A stretch of DNA of 61,649 bases from Anaeroplasmataceae bacterium (GTDB taxonomy: Bacteria > Bacillota_I > Bacilli_A > Acholeplasmatales > Anaeroplasmataceae): assembly GCA_029067355.1 (NCBI GenBank), contig JAIEEQ010000008.1:1-61649 (forward strand). Reading direction: 5' to 3'. The translations under genes were made by a program, and so were the position numbers. Of this stretch, positions 1 through 7,191 are shown piece by piece. The notes beneath the pieces were generated by a model. It did no database searches. It was not told the DNA's origin and saw only the letters and a program-made list of their open reading frames with translations. Numbering within the stretch: position 1 is the first letter of the stretch; each line of letters starts with the position of its first letter.

Positions 1-85
1 CCTCAATTCCTTGCTTTTAAATTATGTTAGCATTATTTTATTATTTTGTGAAAATTAAATCAATCCTTTTCATTGATTTTGAAAA

Positions 86-128
86 TAAAAAAACCAAATT
101 TTCTTATCTTAAACTTGAAAAATTTGGT
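86..128 (-). terminator. Terminator after the lysS-linked unknown gene
   Basis: Read on the minus strand, an arm at 117-128 pairs with 93-103 (core ACCAAATTTT/AAAATTTGGT), followed by a run of T on that strand. It lies just past the stop codon at 136. Nothing else is seen in bases 1-135. Confidence 0.6.
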
Positions 129-135
129 TATAGTA

Positions 136-741
136 TTATAATTTCTTTTTTTCTTTTTGTAGATTAAATACAGCATTATACATATCAAATTCATTATTTT
201 TGTAAATGCCATACTCAACTGCAATTTCATAATAAATAGATTCAAGCGGATTTAATTCTAAATCATTTCTTTCAAAAATGGGGTTAACAATATCATCTAG
301 CATTGGAAAGAAGGCATCTGGTACATTTTCTTTTCGTTCAAGGTAAGAATTCACCTTTTCCTCCAGCTCATCTAAAGGAACAAGTTCATTTTTAACATCA
401 ATGTTTTGGTTTAGAAGCTCTGACTGAAACTCATGTATATAAAGCAAAAGATTGATGGTTTTAGCACATTGTTCCATTTCCATATAGTTTCCTTGAAATT
501 GATAATCTAATATAGTTTTAATCGTATAAAAATTATCATGAATATAATCAAAGCCAACAGAGAAGAAGACCTCCTCATCGGAGGTCAATTTGCTTTTCTT
601 GATATATTGTTCATATAGATAATCGACTACCGCAATAACAGAAGTAAATCTGGAAATTGTTTTACTTTGGGTATTAATAAGCTGATAAATGAAATCATGA
701 TTTTCAAATTTCCAGTTTGCATAATCGGAATAGATGTCCAT
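136..741 (-). CDS. Hypothetical protein downstream of lysS
   Basis: This is a 201-residue soluble, acidic protein that I do not recognise. It has no signal peptide or membrane segment, looks largely helical, and ends in a lysine-rich tail. Its ATG follows an AGAGGAT ribosome binding site that sits at the end of lysS, and only about 11 nt separate the two genes, so it is very likely co-transcribed with lysS. A terminator follows the stop codon. The linkage to lysS is positional only and gives no firm function. Confidence 0.75.
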   Translation of the reverse strand: MDIYSDYANWKFENHDFIYQLINTQSKTISRFTSVIAVVDYLYEQYIKKSKLTSDEEVFFSVGFDYIHDNFYTIKTILDYQFQGNYMEMEQCAKTINLLLYIHEFQSELLNQNIDVKNELVPLDELEEKVNSYLERKENVPDAFFPMLDDIVNPIFERNDLELNPLESIYYEIAVEYGIYKNNEFDMYNAVFNLQKEKKKL

Positions 742-752
742 AAGATATCCTC

Positions 753-2234
753 TTAATTACGATTTCTGTTATGTGGGAATAGAAGAACATCACGAATATT
801 TGTTTTTCCAGTTAACAGCATAACCGTTCTATCTATACCAATACCAATACCACCCGTAGGAGGCATACCATATTCCAAGGCTTCAACAAAATCGGTATCA
901 ATTTCACAAGCCTCATCGTTTCCTAAATTTCTTTCCTGTAATTGTCGTTGGAAACGTTCCATTTGATCTAAAGGATCATTTAATTCTGTAAAGGCATTTC
1001 CATATTCTGTTCCTCCCATAAATACTTCAAAACGATCTGTAAATCGTGGGTCATTTGGATTTTTCTTCGCAAGAGGAGAAATTTCAAGTGGATGTCCATA
1101 TAGTATAGTAGGTTCAACTAGCTTATCCTCACCATATTTTTCAAAGAAAGCATTGATAATATGTCCAACTCCTGTAAAATGAGCAGGCACCTCTATATTG
1201 TGTTCCTTAGCTAGAGCCTTTGCCTCTTCAAAGGACATCTGCTTCCAAAAATCCACACCACATTCTCTTTTGATTAAATCCACCATATGAATTCTTTCAA
1301 ATTTTGATAAATCATAGGTATGTCCATCAAATTCAACAATAGTAGTACCTAATACCTCTAAAGAAACACTTTTAAAGAAGTTCTCTGCTAAATTCATCAT
1401 ACCCTCCATATCAGAGTAAGCCAAATAGGCTTCAACCGTAGTAAATTCTGGATTGTGTCTGGAATCTACACCTTCATTCCTGAATAGACGACCAATTTCA
1501 TAAACCGCCTCCATACCACCTACGATTAAACGCTTTAATGGAAGCTCTGTTGCTATACGAAGATAAAATGGCATATCTAATGCATTATGATGAGTTACAA
1601 ACGGACGTGCAGCAGCACCGCCAAGGATAGGCTGAAGAACTGGTGTTTCAACCTCAACAAATCCCTGATTATCAAAGAAGTGCTGAATTGCACGAATGAT
1701 TTTAGGACGCATAAATGCTACTCGTCTTGAATCATCATTGACTATTAAATCTACATATCTTCTACGACGTGCTTCCTCAACATCCTGTAATCCATGGAAT
1801 TTCTCTGGGAGTGGCTTAATTGCTTTAGATAGATGAGTAAATACCTTACAGCGGACAGTAAGCTGACCAGTATTCGTTCTCATTATACTCCCCTCAATAC
1901 CTAATATATCTCCTATATCAGACTTGATAAATACATCATAAGCGTCTTCACCTAATATTTCCTTAGATAGGTAGCATTGGATTGTTCCAAATTTATCTAA
2001 TAAATTGATAAAGCCAATTTTCCCTTGTCGTCTTTTGGCAATCATACGTCCAGCAATACGAACAATATGCTCTTGTTCCTCTAAGGCTTCCTTTGTATAG
2101 GAATCAAATTGCTCCACAATGGTTTTGGAGTTTGCGGTACGGTCATAGCGCTGTCCAAAAGGGCGAATTCCTTTATCCTCTAAATATTTTATTTTTTCTA
2201 TTCTTATTCTTTCTTGTTCAGGTCTCTTTTCCAT
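753..2234 (-). CDS. lysS: Lysyl-tRNA synthetase (class II)
   Basis: Cytoplasmic class II aminoacyl-tRNA synthetase that charges tRNA-Lys using ATP. An N-terminal OB-fold anticodon-binding region (about residues 55-160, including VRIAGRMIAKRRQGKIGF) is followed by the catalytic domain. Class II motifs are visible: motif 2 around FRNEGVDSRHNPEFTTVEAY and motif 3 near the C-terminus, GIGIGIDRTVMLLTG. The start chosen is the ATG at 2234, which has an AAAAGGAGGT ribosome binding site 6-7 nt upstream and gives 493 residues, normal for LysS. The frame stays open 22 codons further upstream, but that extension has no counterpart in the family. The gene is co-oriented with the lipoprotein gene upstream, with a terminator between them. 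Confidence 0.97.
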   Translation of the reverse strand: MEKRPEQERIRIEKIKYLEDKGIRPFGQRYDRTANSKTIVEQFDSYTKEALEEQEHIVRIAGRMIAKRRQGKIGFINLLDKFGTIQCYLSKEILGEDAYDVFIKSDIGDILGIEGSIMRTNTGQLTVRCKVFTHLSKAIKPLPEKFHGLQDVEEARRRRYVDLIVNDDSRRVAFMRPKIIRAIQHFFDNQGFVEVETPVLQPILGGAAARPFVTHHNALDMPFYLRIATELPLKRLIVGGMEAVYEIGRLFRNEGVDSRHNPEFTTVEAYLAYSDMEGMMNLAENFFKSVSLEVLGTTIVEFDGHTYDLSKFERIHMVDLIKRECGVDFWKQMSFEEAKALAKEHNIEVPAHFTGVGHIINAFFEKYGEDKLVEPTILYGHPLEISPLAKKNPNDPRFTDRFEVFMGGTEYGNAFTELNDPLDQMERFQRQLQERNLGNDEACEIDTDFVEALEYGMPPTGGIGIGIDRTVMLLTGKTNIRDVLLFPHNRNRN

Positions 2235-2300
2235 AAAATAACCTCCTTTTTTCACGCAATTTATTATAGCATAACCCATTTTAAAAAACAATAAATGCAT

Positions 2301-2328
2301 TAAAAAAGCTTAAGGTAAATCTTAAGCT
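2301..2328 (-). terminator. Terminator of the lipoprotein gene
   Basis: A perfect 8-bp stem, AGCTTAAG at 2307-2314 with CTTAAGCT at 2321-2328, has a 6-nt loop and is followed on the minus strand by TTTTTT. It lies between the lipoprotein stop codon and the lysS start. Confidence 0.85.
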
Positions 2329-2336
2329 AGCTATAC

Positions 2337-2831
2337 TTAGTGAAGTGAGAAAAATAAGGAAATATCATTTTCTAAAGATTTAATATATATCAAATATAAA
2401 TTTTCCTCTTGATTTGATTGAATATGAAGTGAGGCAAAGCATTGCAATACCTCCTCTTTATGAGGGATTTCAATAGTTAAAAAATATACATTAGGCCCAT
2501 CTGCATAGGGATTACATTTTTTTGTGAATTGCATAGGAGCTGGTATTTCAGTTTCTTCCTGTAAAAAATAAAATAAACAGGAATAATACTTTCTTTCCTT
2601 TGCAGACAAGGCATAATCTTCAAGTGTATTGAAAGGTTTATTTTCTTGAAATTCTTTGTTAGATATTTCCACAAAAATAGCTTTCATCCCCGTATATTCC
2701 TGATCATCAAGAGAAAAACTCTCATTTGAAGTGTAAACTCCAGACTGAATAGGAGTAGTATAGGAAGACTTGGAAAAACAACTTGTTAAAAAGATAATAC
2801 CAAATAGGATTAAAAAACCAACTTTTTTCAT
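2337..2831 (-). CDS. Small lipoprotein of unknown function
   Basis: This is a 164-residue exported lipoprotein. The N-terminus is a lipoprotein signal peptide (MKKVGFLILFGIIFLTSC) with lipobox LTSC and Cys at about residue 18. The mature part is mostly beta-like, with no domain I recognise. The ATG at 2831 is preferred because a GAGGTG ribosome binding site lies 7-8 nt upstream; an in-frame GTG three codons earlier overlaps that site. It has its own extended -10 promoter and its own terminator, so it is probably monocistronic. It is divergent from the regulator gene at 2948, but nothing shows that they are functionally linked. Confidence 0.8.
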   Translation of the reverse strand: MKKVGFLILFGIIFLTSCFSKSSYTTPIQSGVYTSNESFSLDDQEYTGMKAIFVEISNKEFQENKPFNTLEDYALSAKERKYYSCLFYFLQEETEIPAPMQFTKKCNPYADGPNVYFLTIEIPHKEEVLQCFASLHIQSNQEENLYLIYIKSLENDISLFFSLH

Positions 2832-2849
2832 TGTATACACCTCATATTT

Positions 2850-2858
2850 ATTATAGCA
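2850..2858 (-). promoter_or_regulatory. Extended -10 promoter for the lipoprotein gene
   Basis: On the minus strand TGCTATAAT (extended -10) lies about 20 nt upstream of the ATG at 2831. No good -35 element is visible. Confidence 0.55.
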
Positions 2859-2892
2859 TAAGAAACAAATTCCAACTATAAAATTTTATGAA

Positions 2893-2921
2893 TTGAAAAT
2901 TATAGAAAAACATAGTAAAAT
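2893..2921 (+). promoter_or_regulatory. SigA-type promoter for the XRE-PH regulator
   Basis: TTGAAA at 2893-2898 and TAAAAT at 2916-2921 are separated by a 17-bp spacer, 27 nt upstream of the ATG at 2948. Confidence 0.65.
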
Positions 2922-2947
2922 ATGCAAAGAGAGTAGAAGGTAGAGTT

Positions 2948-3691
2948 ATGAAATTAGAACAAAAGATAAAAGAAATAAGAGAACGAGCAGAATTGAGTCA
3001 GGAAAAATTTGCAGAGAAGCTAGGGGTTTCAAGGCAGACTGTAATTAACTGGGAAAAGGGAACCACACCAACAACATATTTATTATTGGAAATTGCAAAG
3101 GAGTTTCATATTGATTTTTCCTCATTGGTAAATGAAGATAAGGAACTTAGTTATATTGTAGATGTAGAAAAGAGAAAGGTAAAATCTGCTTCTGAAATAT
3201 CTCCTCAGCTTCCCTTTGAATCTCCATTACATATAAGCAAGAAATCCATTTTCTCAATTTCTATTTTATCTTTGGTAAGCTTATTTATATTTATTATTGG
3301 GGTTGTTGGATACTTTTTTTATTTGTCTTTTACATTAAGGGATTCTGTTATTCTTTGGATTGTTTCAACATTTTTCTTAATACTTACTTTTTATCTTGGT
3401 TTAAAAATAATCTATATGATAATTGAATTGAAAGCCAAAAAAATATATTTTTATAAAAACTATTTAATTTTTCAAAGTGGTGTATTAGAAAAGCATTTTG
3501 ATAGATATCCTATTGATTTTTTGAAGGAAATTAGAATTCATCAAACTCCATTTTCCAAATTTTTTAATTTTGGAAATGTAGAAATTAAATTTGAAGCCAG
3601 CAATATAAACGCTTATGGTATAAAAAAACCTTACGCCTTGAAACGATTTCTTTTAAAAGCCTATACAAGTAAAGCGGATTTTACTGAATAG
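2948..3691 (+). CDS. XRE-family regulator fused to membrane PH-like domain
   Basis: This 247-residue protein starts with a Cro/CI helix-turn-helix (about residues 1-65; LSQEKFAEKLGVSRQTVINWE carries the recognition helix). Two transmembrane segments follow (about 97-127 and 130-155), and then a C-terminal domain (about 165-245) resembling bacterial PH (bPH2/YdbS-type) domains. The architecture suggests a membrane-tethered transcription factor. The ATG follows a GAAGGTAGAG ribosome binding site. The next two genes, at 3827 and 4033, encode the same HTH and membrane-PH modules as separate proteins, which points to duplication. The signal sensed and the target genes are unknown. Confidence 0.85.
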   Translation: MKLEQKIKEIRERAELSQEKFAEKLGVSRQTVINWEKGTTPTTYLLLEIAKEFHIDFSSLVNEDKELSYIVDVEKRKVKSASEISPQLPFESPLHISKKSIFSISILSLVSLFIFIIGVVGYFFYLSFTLRDSVILWIVSTFFLILTFYLGLKIIYMIIELKAKKIYFYKNYLIFQSGVLEKHFDRYPIDFLKEIRIHQTPFSKFFNFGNVEIKFEASNINAYGIKKPYALKRFLLKAYTSKADFTE

Positions 3692-3826
3692 TAAAGTCCT
3701 TTTTTCTTTTTCTTTGCCTGAAATTTAAATATAGTAAAGATGTAGCTAGAAAAATGCTAACTAGAGGTTGGTGTTTGTTTTTATTTTTTTCATATATAAT
3801 AATAGTATTATGAGTAGGTATTGAAA

Positions 3827-4036
3827 ATGGAAGTTGGTAGAAGAATCGCATATTACAGAAAAAAAGCTTCATTAACTCAAGAGGATTTAGCAGATTTGAT
3901 GAATGTATCAAGACAAACCATTTACAAATGGGAGCATAGCTTGGCATATCCAGAGTTTAGAAAGCTTGAACAATTAACAAAAATTTTAAAAATAGCATTT
4001 GATGAATTATTGAAACAGGAGGAAATAAAACAATGA
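3827..4036 (+). CDS. Small XRE-family DNA-binding protein
   Basis: This 69-residue protein is a bare Cro/CI helix-turn-helix (LTQEDLADLMNVSRQTIYKWE) with a short tail. The ATG at 3827 is chosen because AGTAGGT lies 7 nt upstream; an in-frame TTG two codons earlier is possible. Its TGA overlaps the ATG of the next gene (ATGA), so the two are translationally coupled. The downstream partner carries the membrane-PH module, so the pair looks like a split version of the protein at 2948. Confidence 0.88.
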   Translation: MEVGRRIAYYRKKASLTQEDLADLMNVSRQTIYKWEHSLAYPEFRKLEQLTKILKIAFDELLKQEEIKQ

Positions 4037-4539
4037 GTGAAAAGGCATTGTTTGTAGCAAAAAAAACAATCTTTACAAAAAATTTTTTTTGGCTTGTTAT
4101 AGGAGCAATCGTAGGAGTAATACTGCTGATTTTTGGATTTGTTTCATTAGGGACAGAATTTGGAAAAATGGGTGGTAGTCTAACTGTAATTATTGGTGGA
4201 GGAATAATTTTCTTAGTTACAGGATGTGGAGCTATTATTGAAGGGATAGCAATGAAAAATGCAACAATAAAATTTTATAAAAATAAATATAGAATTCAAT
4301 CTGGATTGATTCATAGACGTGACTCTGAAATTCTGCTGATAAAGATTTTATCTGTATCAGTTTATCAAGGGCTGTGTGGGCATTTGTTTGATTTTGGAGA
4401 TGTAGTGATAAATGTTGTTGGCAGAAAGAATATTTCTTTATTTGATGTTAAGAACCCTTATGGACTGAAAAGATATATACAATCTATATTAGATCAAACA
4501 GATTTAAATACAATTAAACAGGTTATTCATGAAGTTTAG
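4033..4539 (+). CDS. Membrane protein with PH-like domain, partner of the XRE protein
   Basis: This 168-residue protein has two hydrophobic segments (about residues 18-42 and 48-75, glycine-rich) followed by a domain similar to the C-terminal half of the 247-residue protein at 2948. Both share the pattern of an isoleucine-rich strand, FGDVVINV versus FGNVEIKF, and a YGLKRY/YALKRF ending. The ATG overlaps the preceding stop codon and has an AGGAGG site inside the upstream gene. It probably anchors or regulates the small DNA-binding protein, by inference from co-translation and the fused paralogue. A terminator follows directly. Confidence 0.8.
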   Translation: MSEKALFVAKKTIFTKNFFWLVIGAIVGVILLIFGFVSLGTEFGKMGGSLTVIIGGGIIFLVTGCGAIIEGIAMKNATIKFYKNKYRIQSGLIHRRDSEILLIKILSVSVYQGLCGHLFDFGDVVINVVGRKNISLFDVKNPYGLKRYIQSILDQTDLNTIKQVIHEV

Positions 4540-4566
4540 ATGCATCTTATTGGATGCATTTTTCTT
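4540..4566 (+). terminator. Terminator after the XRE/PH pair
   Basis: A perfect stem, ATGCATC at 4540-4546 with GATGCAT at 4553-4559, is followed by TTTTTC. Confidence 0.85.
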
Positions 4567-4579
4567 TTGAAAAAGAAAT

Positions 4580-4606
4580 AGCACCAAAACGGTGCTTTAC
4601 TTTTTA
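4580..4606 (+). terminator. Second hairpin with T-rich tail
   Basis: AGCACC at 4580-4585 pairs with GGTGCT at 4591-4596 and is followed by TTACTTTTT. It is a tandem terminator or a leader hairpin just upstream of the next regulator gene. The short A-rich tract before it could allow two-way function. Confidence 0.5.
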
Positions 4607-4643
4607 GCTGATTTTTTTTAAAATGAAACTAGGGGGTGTTTTA

Positions 4644-5510
4644 ATGATTCATAAGAATATAAAAAGGTTTCGTTTGCAAAGAAATTGGACACAGGAGGAT
4701 TTGGCTTCCCAATTAGAGGTGACTAGACAAACGATTTCTAAGTGGGAACAAGGGATTAATGAGCCAGATATTTCTACACTTCAAAAGTTAAGTGTTCTTT
4801 TTGAAGTTTCTATTGATGAGCTTTTAGGAAAAGAAATCTCCTCAAATAAGAATAACCCTCAAAGCCTATTGAAGATAACCAATCTTATTTCCATTGCGAT
4901 TTGCATCATTTTTTCTTTTTCTTTAATCATTTTTACAAGGTATCTTGAGGACTGGCTTCCAATGCATTGGAATATTAAAGGAGAAGTAGACCGTTATGGA
5001 TCAAAATGGGAATGGTTATTACTTCTTTTCTGCTTTGTACTTTTTCTTATTATTGATTTAATTGCTGTCCATTGGATTCAAAAAAAGACTAAATATACTT
5101 GGGCTGAACTATGGACAATTAAAATTACCTGCTGGATATGTCAGATTGTTTTTCTTGCCATTTTTTTAATTGCTACTATTCCCCACTTAAAAGAAGGTAC
5201 GTGGTTTCCAATGGTAATTGCAATGATTTACACCTTTTTACTTCCAGTTACTGCCTTTTGTCATCCTAGAATTACTCCGTCAAACCAATTTTATGGAGTT
5301 CGTACCTCATTTACTTTATCCAATCTTGAAGGATGGAACTTAATGAATCGATTTTCTGCCTATGCTTTATCTGTAATCTGCTTGATTACTATTATTTTTA
5401 ATTTATGCATAAATGAGTTTTGGTATAATTTAATCTCAGTTCATTTTATACTAATTGGATTTATTCTAATTGGGATTTTCCATAGCTATGTTAAAAGAAA
5501 GCTAAAATAA
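4644..5510 (+). CDS. XRE regulator fused to DUF1648/SdpI-like membrane domain
   Basis: This 288-residue protein begins with a Cro/CI helix-turn-helix (WTQEDLASQLEVTRQTISKWE, residues 8-35). A multi-spanning membrane region follows. MHWNIKGEVDRYGSKWEW matches the DUF1648 signature, and a later segment (NQFYGVRTSFTLSNLEGWN) resembles the SdpI repeat found in toxin-immunity proteins of the SdpC/SdpI system. About six membrane segments are seen. The ATG at 4644 is chosen for its AGGGGGTG ribosome binding site; the frame is open seven codons earlier. By family analogy it may be a membrane-bound autoregulator or immunity-like protein, but no toxin gene is recognised nearby. Confidence 0.85.
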   Translation: MIHKNIKRFRLQRNWTQEDLASQLEVTRQTISKWEQGINEPDISTLQKLSVLFEVSIDELLGKEISSNKNNPQSLLKITNLISIAICIIFSFSLIIFTRYLEDWLPMHWNIKGEVDRYGSKWEWLLLLFCFVLFLIIDLIAVHWIQKKTKYTWAELWTIKITCWICQIVFLAIFLIATIPHLKEGTWFPMVIAMIYTFLLPVTAFCHPRITPSNQFYGVRTSFTLSNLEGWNLMNRFSAYALSVICLITIIFNLCINEFWYNLISVHFILIGFILIGIFHSYVKRKLK

Positions 5511-5933
5511 TTCATATATTGTTTTGGGCTTTTCATTTGGGTGTCGCTTGTAGTATGTGTGCAAACGGCGCTTTTCTTTTATCCAATAAAGAAATGGAGG
5601 AATAGAAATAAGCTTTAGTATTTTGTAAAAGCCTTTTTTTAAGGGCTTTAATAGAAGGTCAAATTCCTTGTTGTGTTTTAGAATCATCTTAGAAAAAGTT
5701 AGCTTTGCTAGATATAATCCAAGAAGATAAAATAAAATGTATATATGAAAGATAGGAATATTATAACGATTAGAAACATGAATAATGATTCCTGCAAGGA
5801 AGGAAAAGAAGAAAATCGTTTTAAGAAATAAAAATCTTTTTTGATGATAGAAAAGAATTTGATAAAGAATATAAGAGAAGAAACCTAAGTAAAGAACAAG
5901 GATGATTTTTAGAAGTGCTTGAAGAGATTCCAT
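5502..5933 (-). CDS. yabQ: YabQ-like membrane protein (sporulation)
   Basis: This 143-residue protein has about three hydrophobic segments in its first 85 residues and a basic tail ending RHPNEKPKTIYELF. It starts one base after the yabP stop codon, with no separate ribosome binding site, so translation is probably coupled to yabP. Position after yabP, size and topology match YabQ, the spore-cortex membrane protein that follows YabP in Bacillus and clostridia. Sequence similarity is diffuse, so the name rests mainly on context. The last bases overlap the 3' end of the convergent gene at 4644-5510. Confidence 0.6.
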   Translation of the reverse strand: MESLQALLKIILVLYLGFFSYILYQILFYHQKRFLFLKTIFFFSFLAGIIIHVSNRYNIPIFHIYILFYLLGLYLAKLTFSKMILKHNKEFDLLLKPLKKGFYKILKLISIPPFLYWIKEKRRLHTYYKRHPNEKPKTIYELF

Positions 5934-5934
5934 T

Positions 5935-6192
5935 TTATGCGAATAGCTTTTTTATGAAGCTCTTATTTTTCTTTACCTGAATATTCTTTTTTTCTAAAGA
6001 GTTAACTATGCCAGTAATCTTGATGGTTTTATTGTCGTTACTGACTTCCTTTAGTACAAGGTTTGTTCCTGTAATTTCATAGGGAATATCTAGTACACGC
6101 AAAATAAAAACAGTTTCTGAAAATTCCTTAATTTCGGTTATATTATTTACTATCATATGGTCGTCATAAATCGTAAAATTTGCTAAAGACAT
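5935..6192 (-). CDS. yabP: Sporulation protein YabP
   Basis: This 85-residue protein fits the YabP/YqfC family: an N-terminal DDHMIVNNITEIKEFSE-type segment, a central strand (VLDIPYEITGTNLVLKEV), a KITGIVNSL turn, and the characteristic C-terminus SFIKKLF (Bacillus YabP ends FFSKLFK). YabP is expressed in the mother cell and is needed for normal spore cortex and coat assembly. The ATG at 6192 is chosen for the AGGTGAT site 4-5 nt upstream; an in-frame GTG overlaps that site. It is co-transcribed with the yabQ-like gene. The usual neighbours yabO and divIC are not next to it here. No convincing sigma-E promoter was identified by eye. Confidence 0.75.
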   Translation of the reverse strand: MSLANFTIYDDHMIVNNITEIKEFSETVFILRVLDIPYEITGTNLVLKEVSNDNKTIKITGIVNSLEKKNIQVKKNKSFIKKLFA

Positions 6193-6289
6193 ATTTATCA
6201 CCTAATTAAGAATATGCAGAGGGGAATTAAAAAAGAAGAGGTAACATATAGAAGTTATATAGTTTTTTATACTAGGTAATCTAATGATA

Positions 6290-6318
6290 TTGAACTTGTG
6301 ATATCATTATGATATAAT
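6290..6318 (+). promoter_or_regulatory. SigA-type promoter for the hemolysin-III gene
   Basis: TTGAAC at 6290-6295 and TATAAT at 6313-6318 have a 17-bp spacer, with a TGA extension just before the -10. The start codon is at 6340. Confidence 0.75.
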
Positions 6319-6339
6319 ACAATAAAGTCAGGTGAGATT

Positions 6340-7155
6340 ATGGAAGAAACAAAAGACATTTTAGAAATGGAAAAGAAAAATCAGAAGCTAAATGAAAAAA
6401 ATAGAAAAATTGAAGAAAAAGAAGAGCATAAAAGAATTAAGGCAGAGCACAAGCAGGAAGAAGAAATTCGTTTAGAGCCTATAAGAAAAAAGAAACGTGA
6501 AAAGAAGGAGAGAATTCGGAAACTAAATGAGCCACCTAAAAGACCTGTTCTTGAGGAAATAGGAAATGCGGTTACGCATGGTGTTGGAGCAATTTTAGCT
6601 ATTGTCGGTTTTATTTTCATGATTTTAAAATCAGATACCGGCTTTAAAATTACTGCCTCTATTGTCTATGGATTCAGTATGTTTTTCATGATGCTGATGA
6701 GCTGCTTATATCATTCCTTTAAAGGAGGATCAAGGGTAAAACGATTGTGGAGAAGATTCGATTATACCTCAATCTATTTATTGATTGGTGGCACCTTCGC
6801 TCCACTATACTTAGTATATTGGGGGAATGTCCTGGGTATAGTTTTATTTGCTGTTCAGTGGGTACTTATTATAACTGGGATTACCTTCGTTTGTACCTTT
6901 GGTCCAGGAAGATTTAAATGGCTTCATTATACTCTTTATTTTGCAATTGGCTGGAGTGGACTTATCTTTATTCCAGATTTCATTAAAAATAATTTGAATT
7001 TACTTTGGATGATTTTAGGAGGTGGAGTTGTTTACACCTTAGGAATGATTCCTTTTGCAAAGAAGAGTGTTAAAAGCGCTCATTTCATTTGGCATTTCTT
7101 TGTTTTATGTGGTGCCATTGTTCAATTTTTAGGAATTTTGTATTTTGTTTATTAA
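6340..7155 (+). CDS. Hemolysin III / PAQR-family membrane protein with charged N-terminal extension
   Basis: This 271-residue integral membrane protein has about seven transmembrane helices from residue 80 to the end. Family hallmarks are visible: GNAVTHGVGA, the MSCLYHSF helix, RRFDYTSIYLLIGGTFAP and a final FIWHFFVLCGA helix that supplies a conserved histidine. Members are called hemolysin III, but many act in membrane homeostasis rather than lysis. Unusually, about 70 residues of very highly charged, Glu/Lys-rich coiled coil precede the core. The gene has its own promoter and shares a two-way terminator with the convergent gene at 7187. Confidence 0.9.
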   Translation: MEETKDILEMEKKNQKLNEKNRKIEEKEEHKRIKAEHKQEEEIRLEPIRKKKREKKERIRKLNEPPKRPVLEEIGNAVTHGVGAILAIVGFIFMILKSDTGFKITASIVYGFSMFFMMLMSCLYHSFKGGSRVKRLWRRFDYTSIYLLIGGTFAPLYLVYWGNVLGIVLFAVQWVLIITGITFVCTFGPGRFKWLHYTLYFAIGWSGLIFIPDFIKNNLNLLWMILGGGVVYTLGMIPFAKKSVKSAHFIWHFFVLCGAIVQFLGILYFVY

Positions 7156-7160
7156 AGCTA

Positions 7161-7191
7161 AATAAAGAAGTCCAACTTGGACTTCTTTATT
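7161..7191. terminator. Bidirectional terminator between convergent genes
   Basis: A perfect 15-bp stem joins 7161-7175 (AATAAAGAAGTCCAA) to 7177-7191, so A-rich and T-rich flanks serve both strands. It overlaps the last codons of the minus-strand gene ending at 7187. Confidence 0.85.

Noticed and set aside
2235-2300. 22-codon extension of lysS
   Set aside because: The ATG at 2234 has the ribosome binding site; the extension includes that site itself and has no counterpart in LysS proteins.
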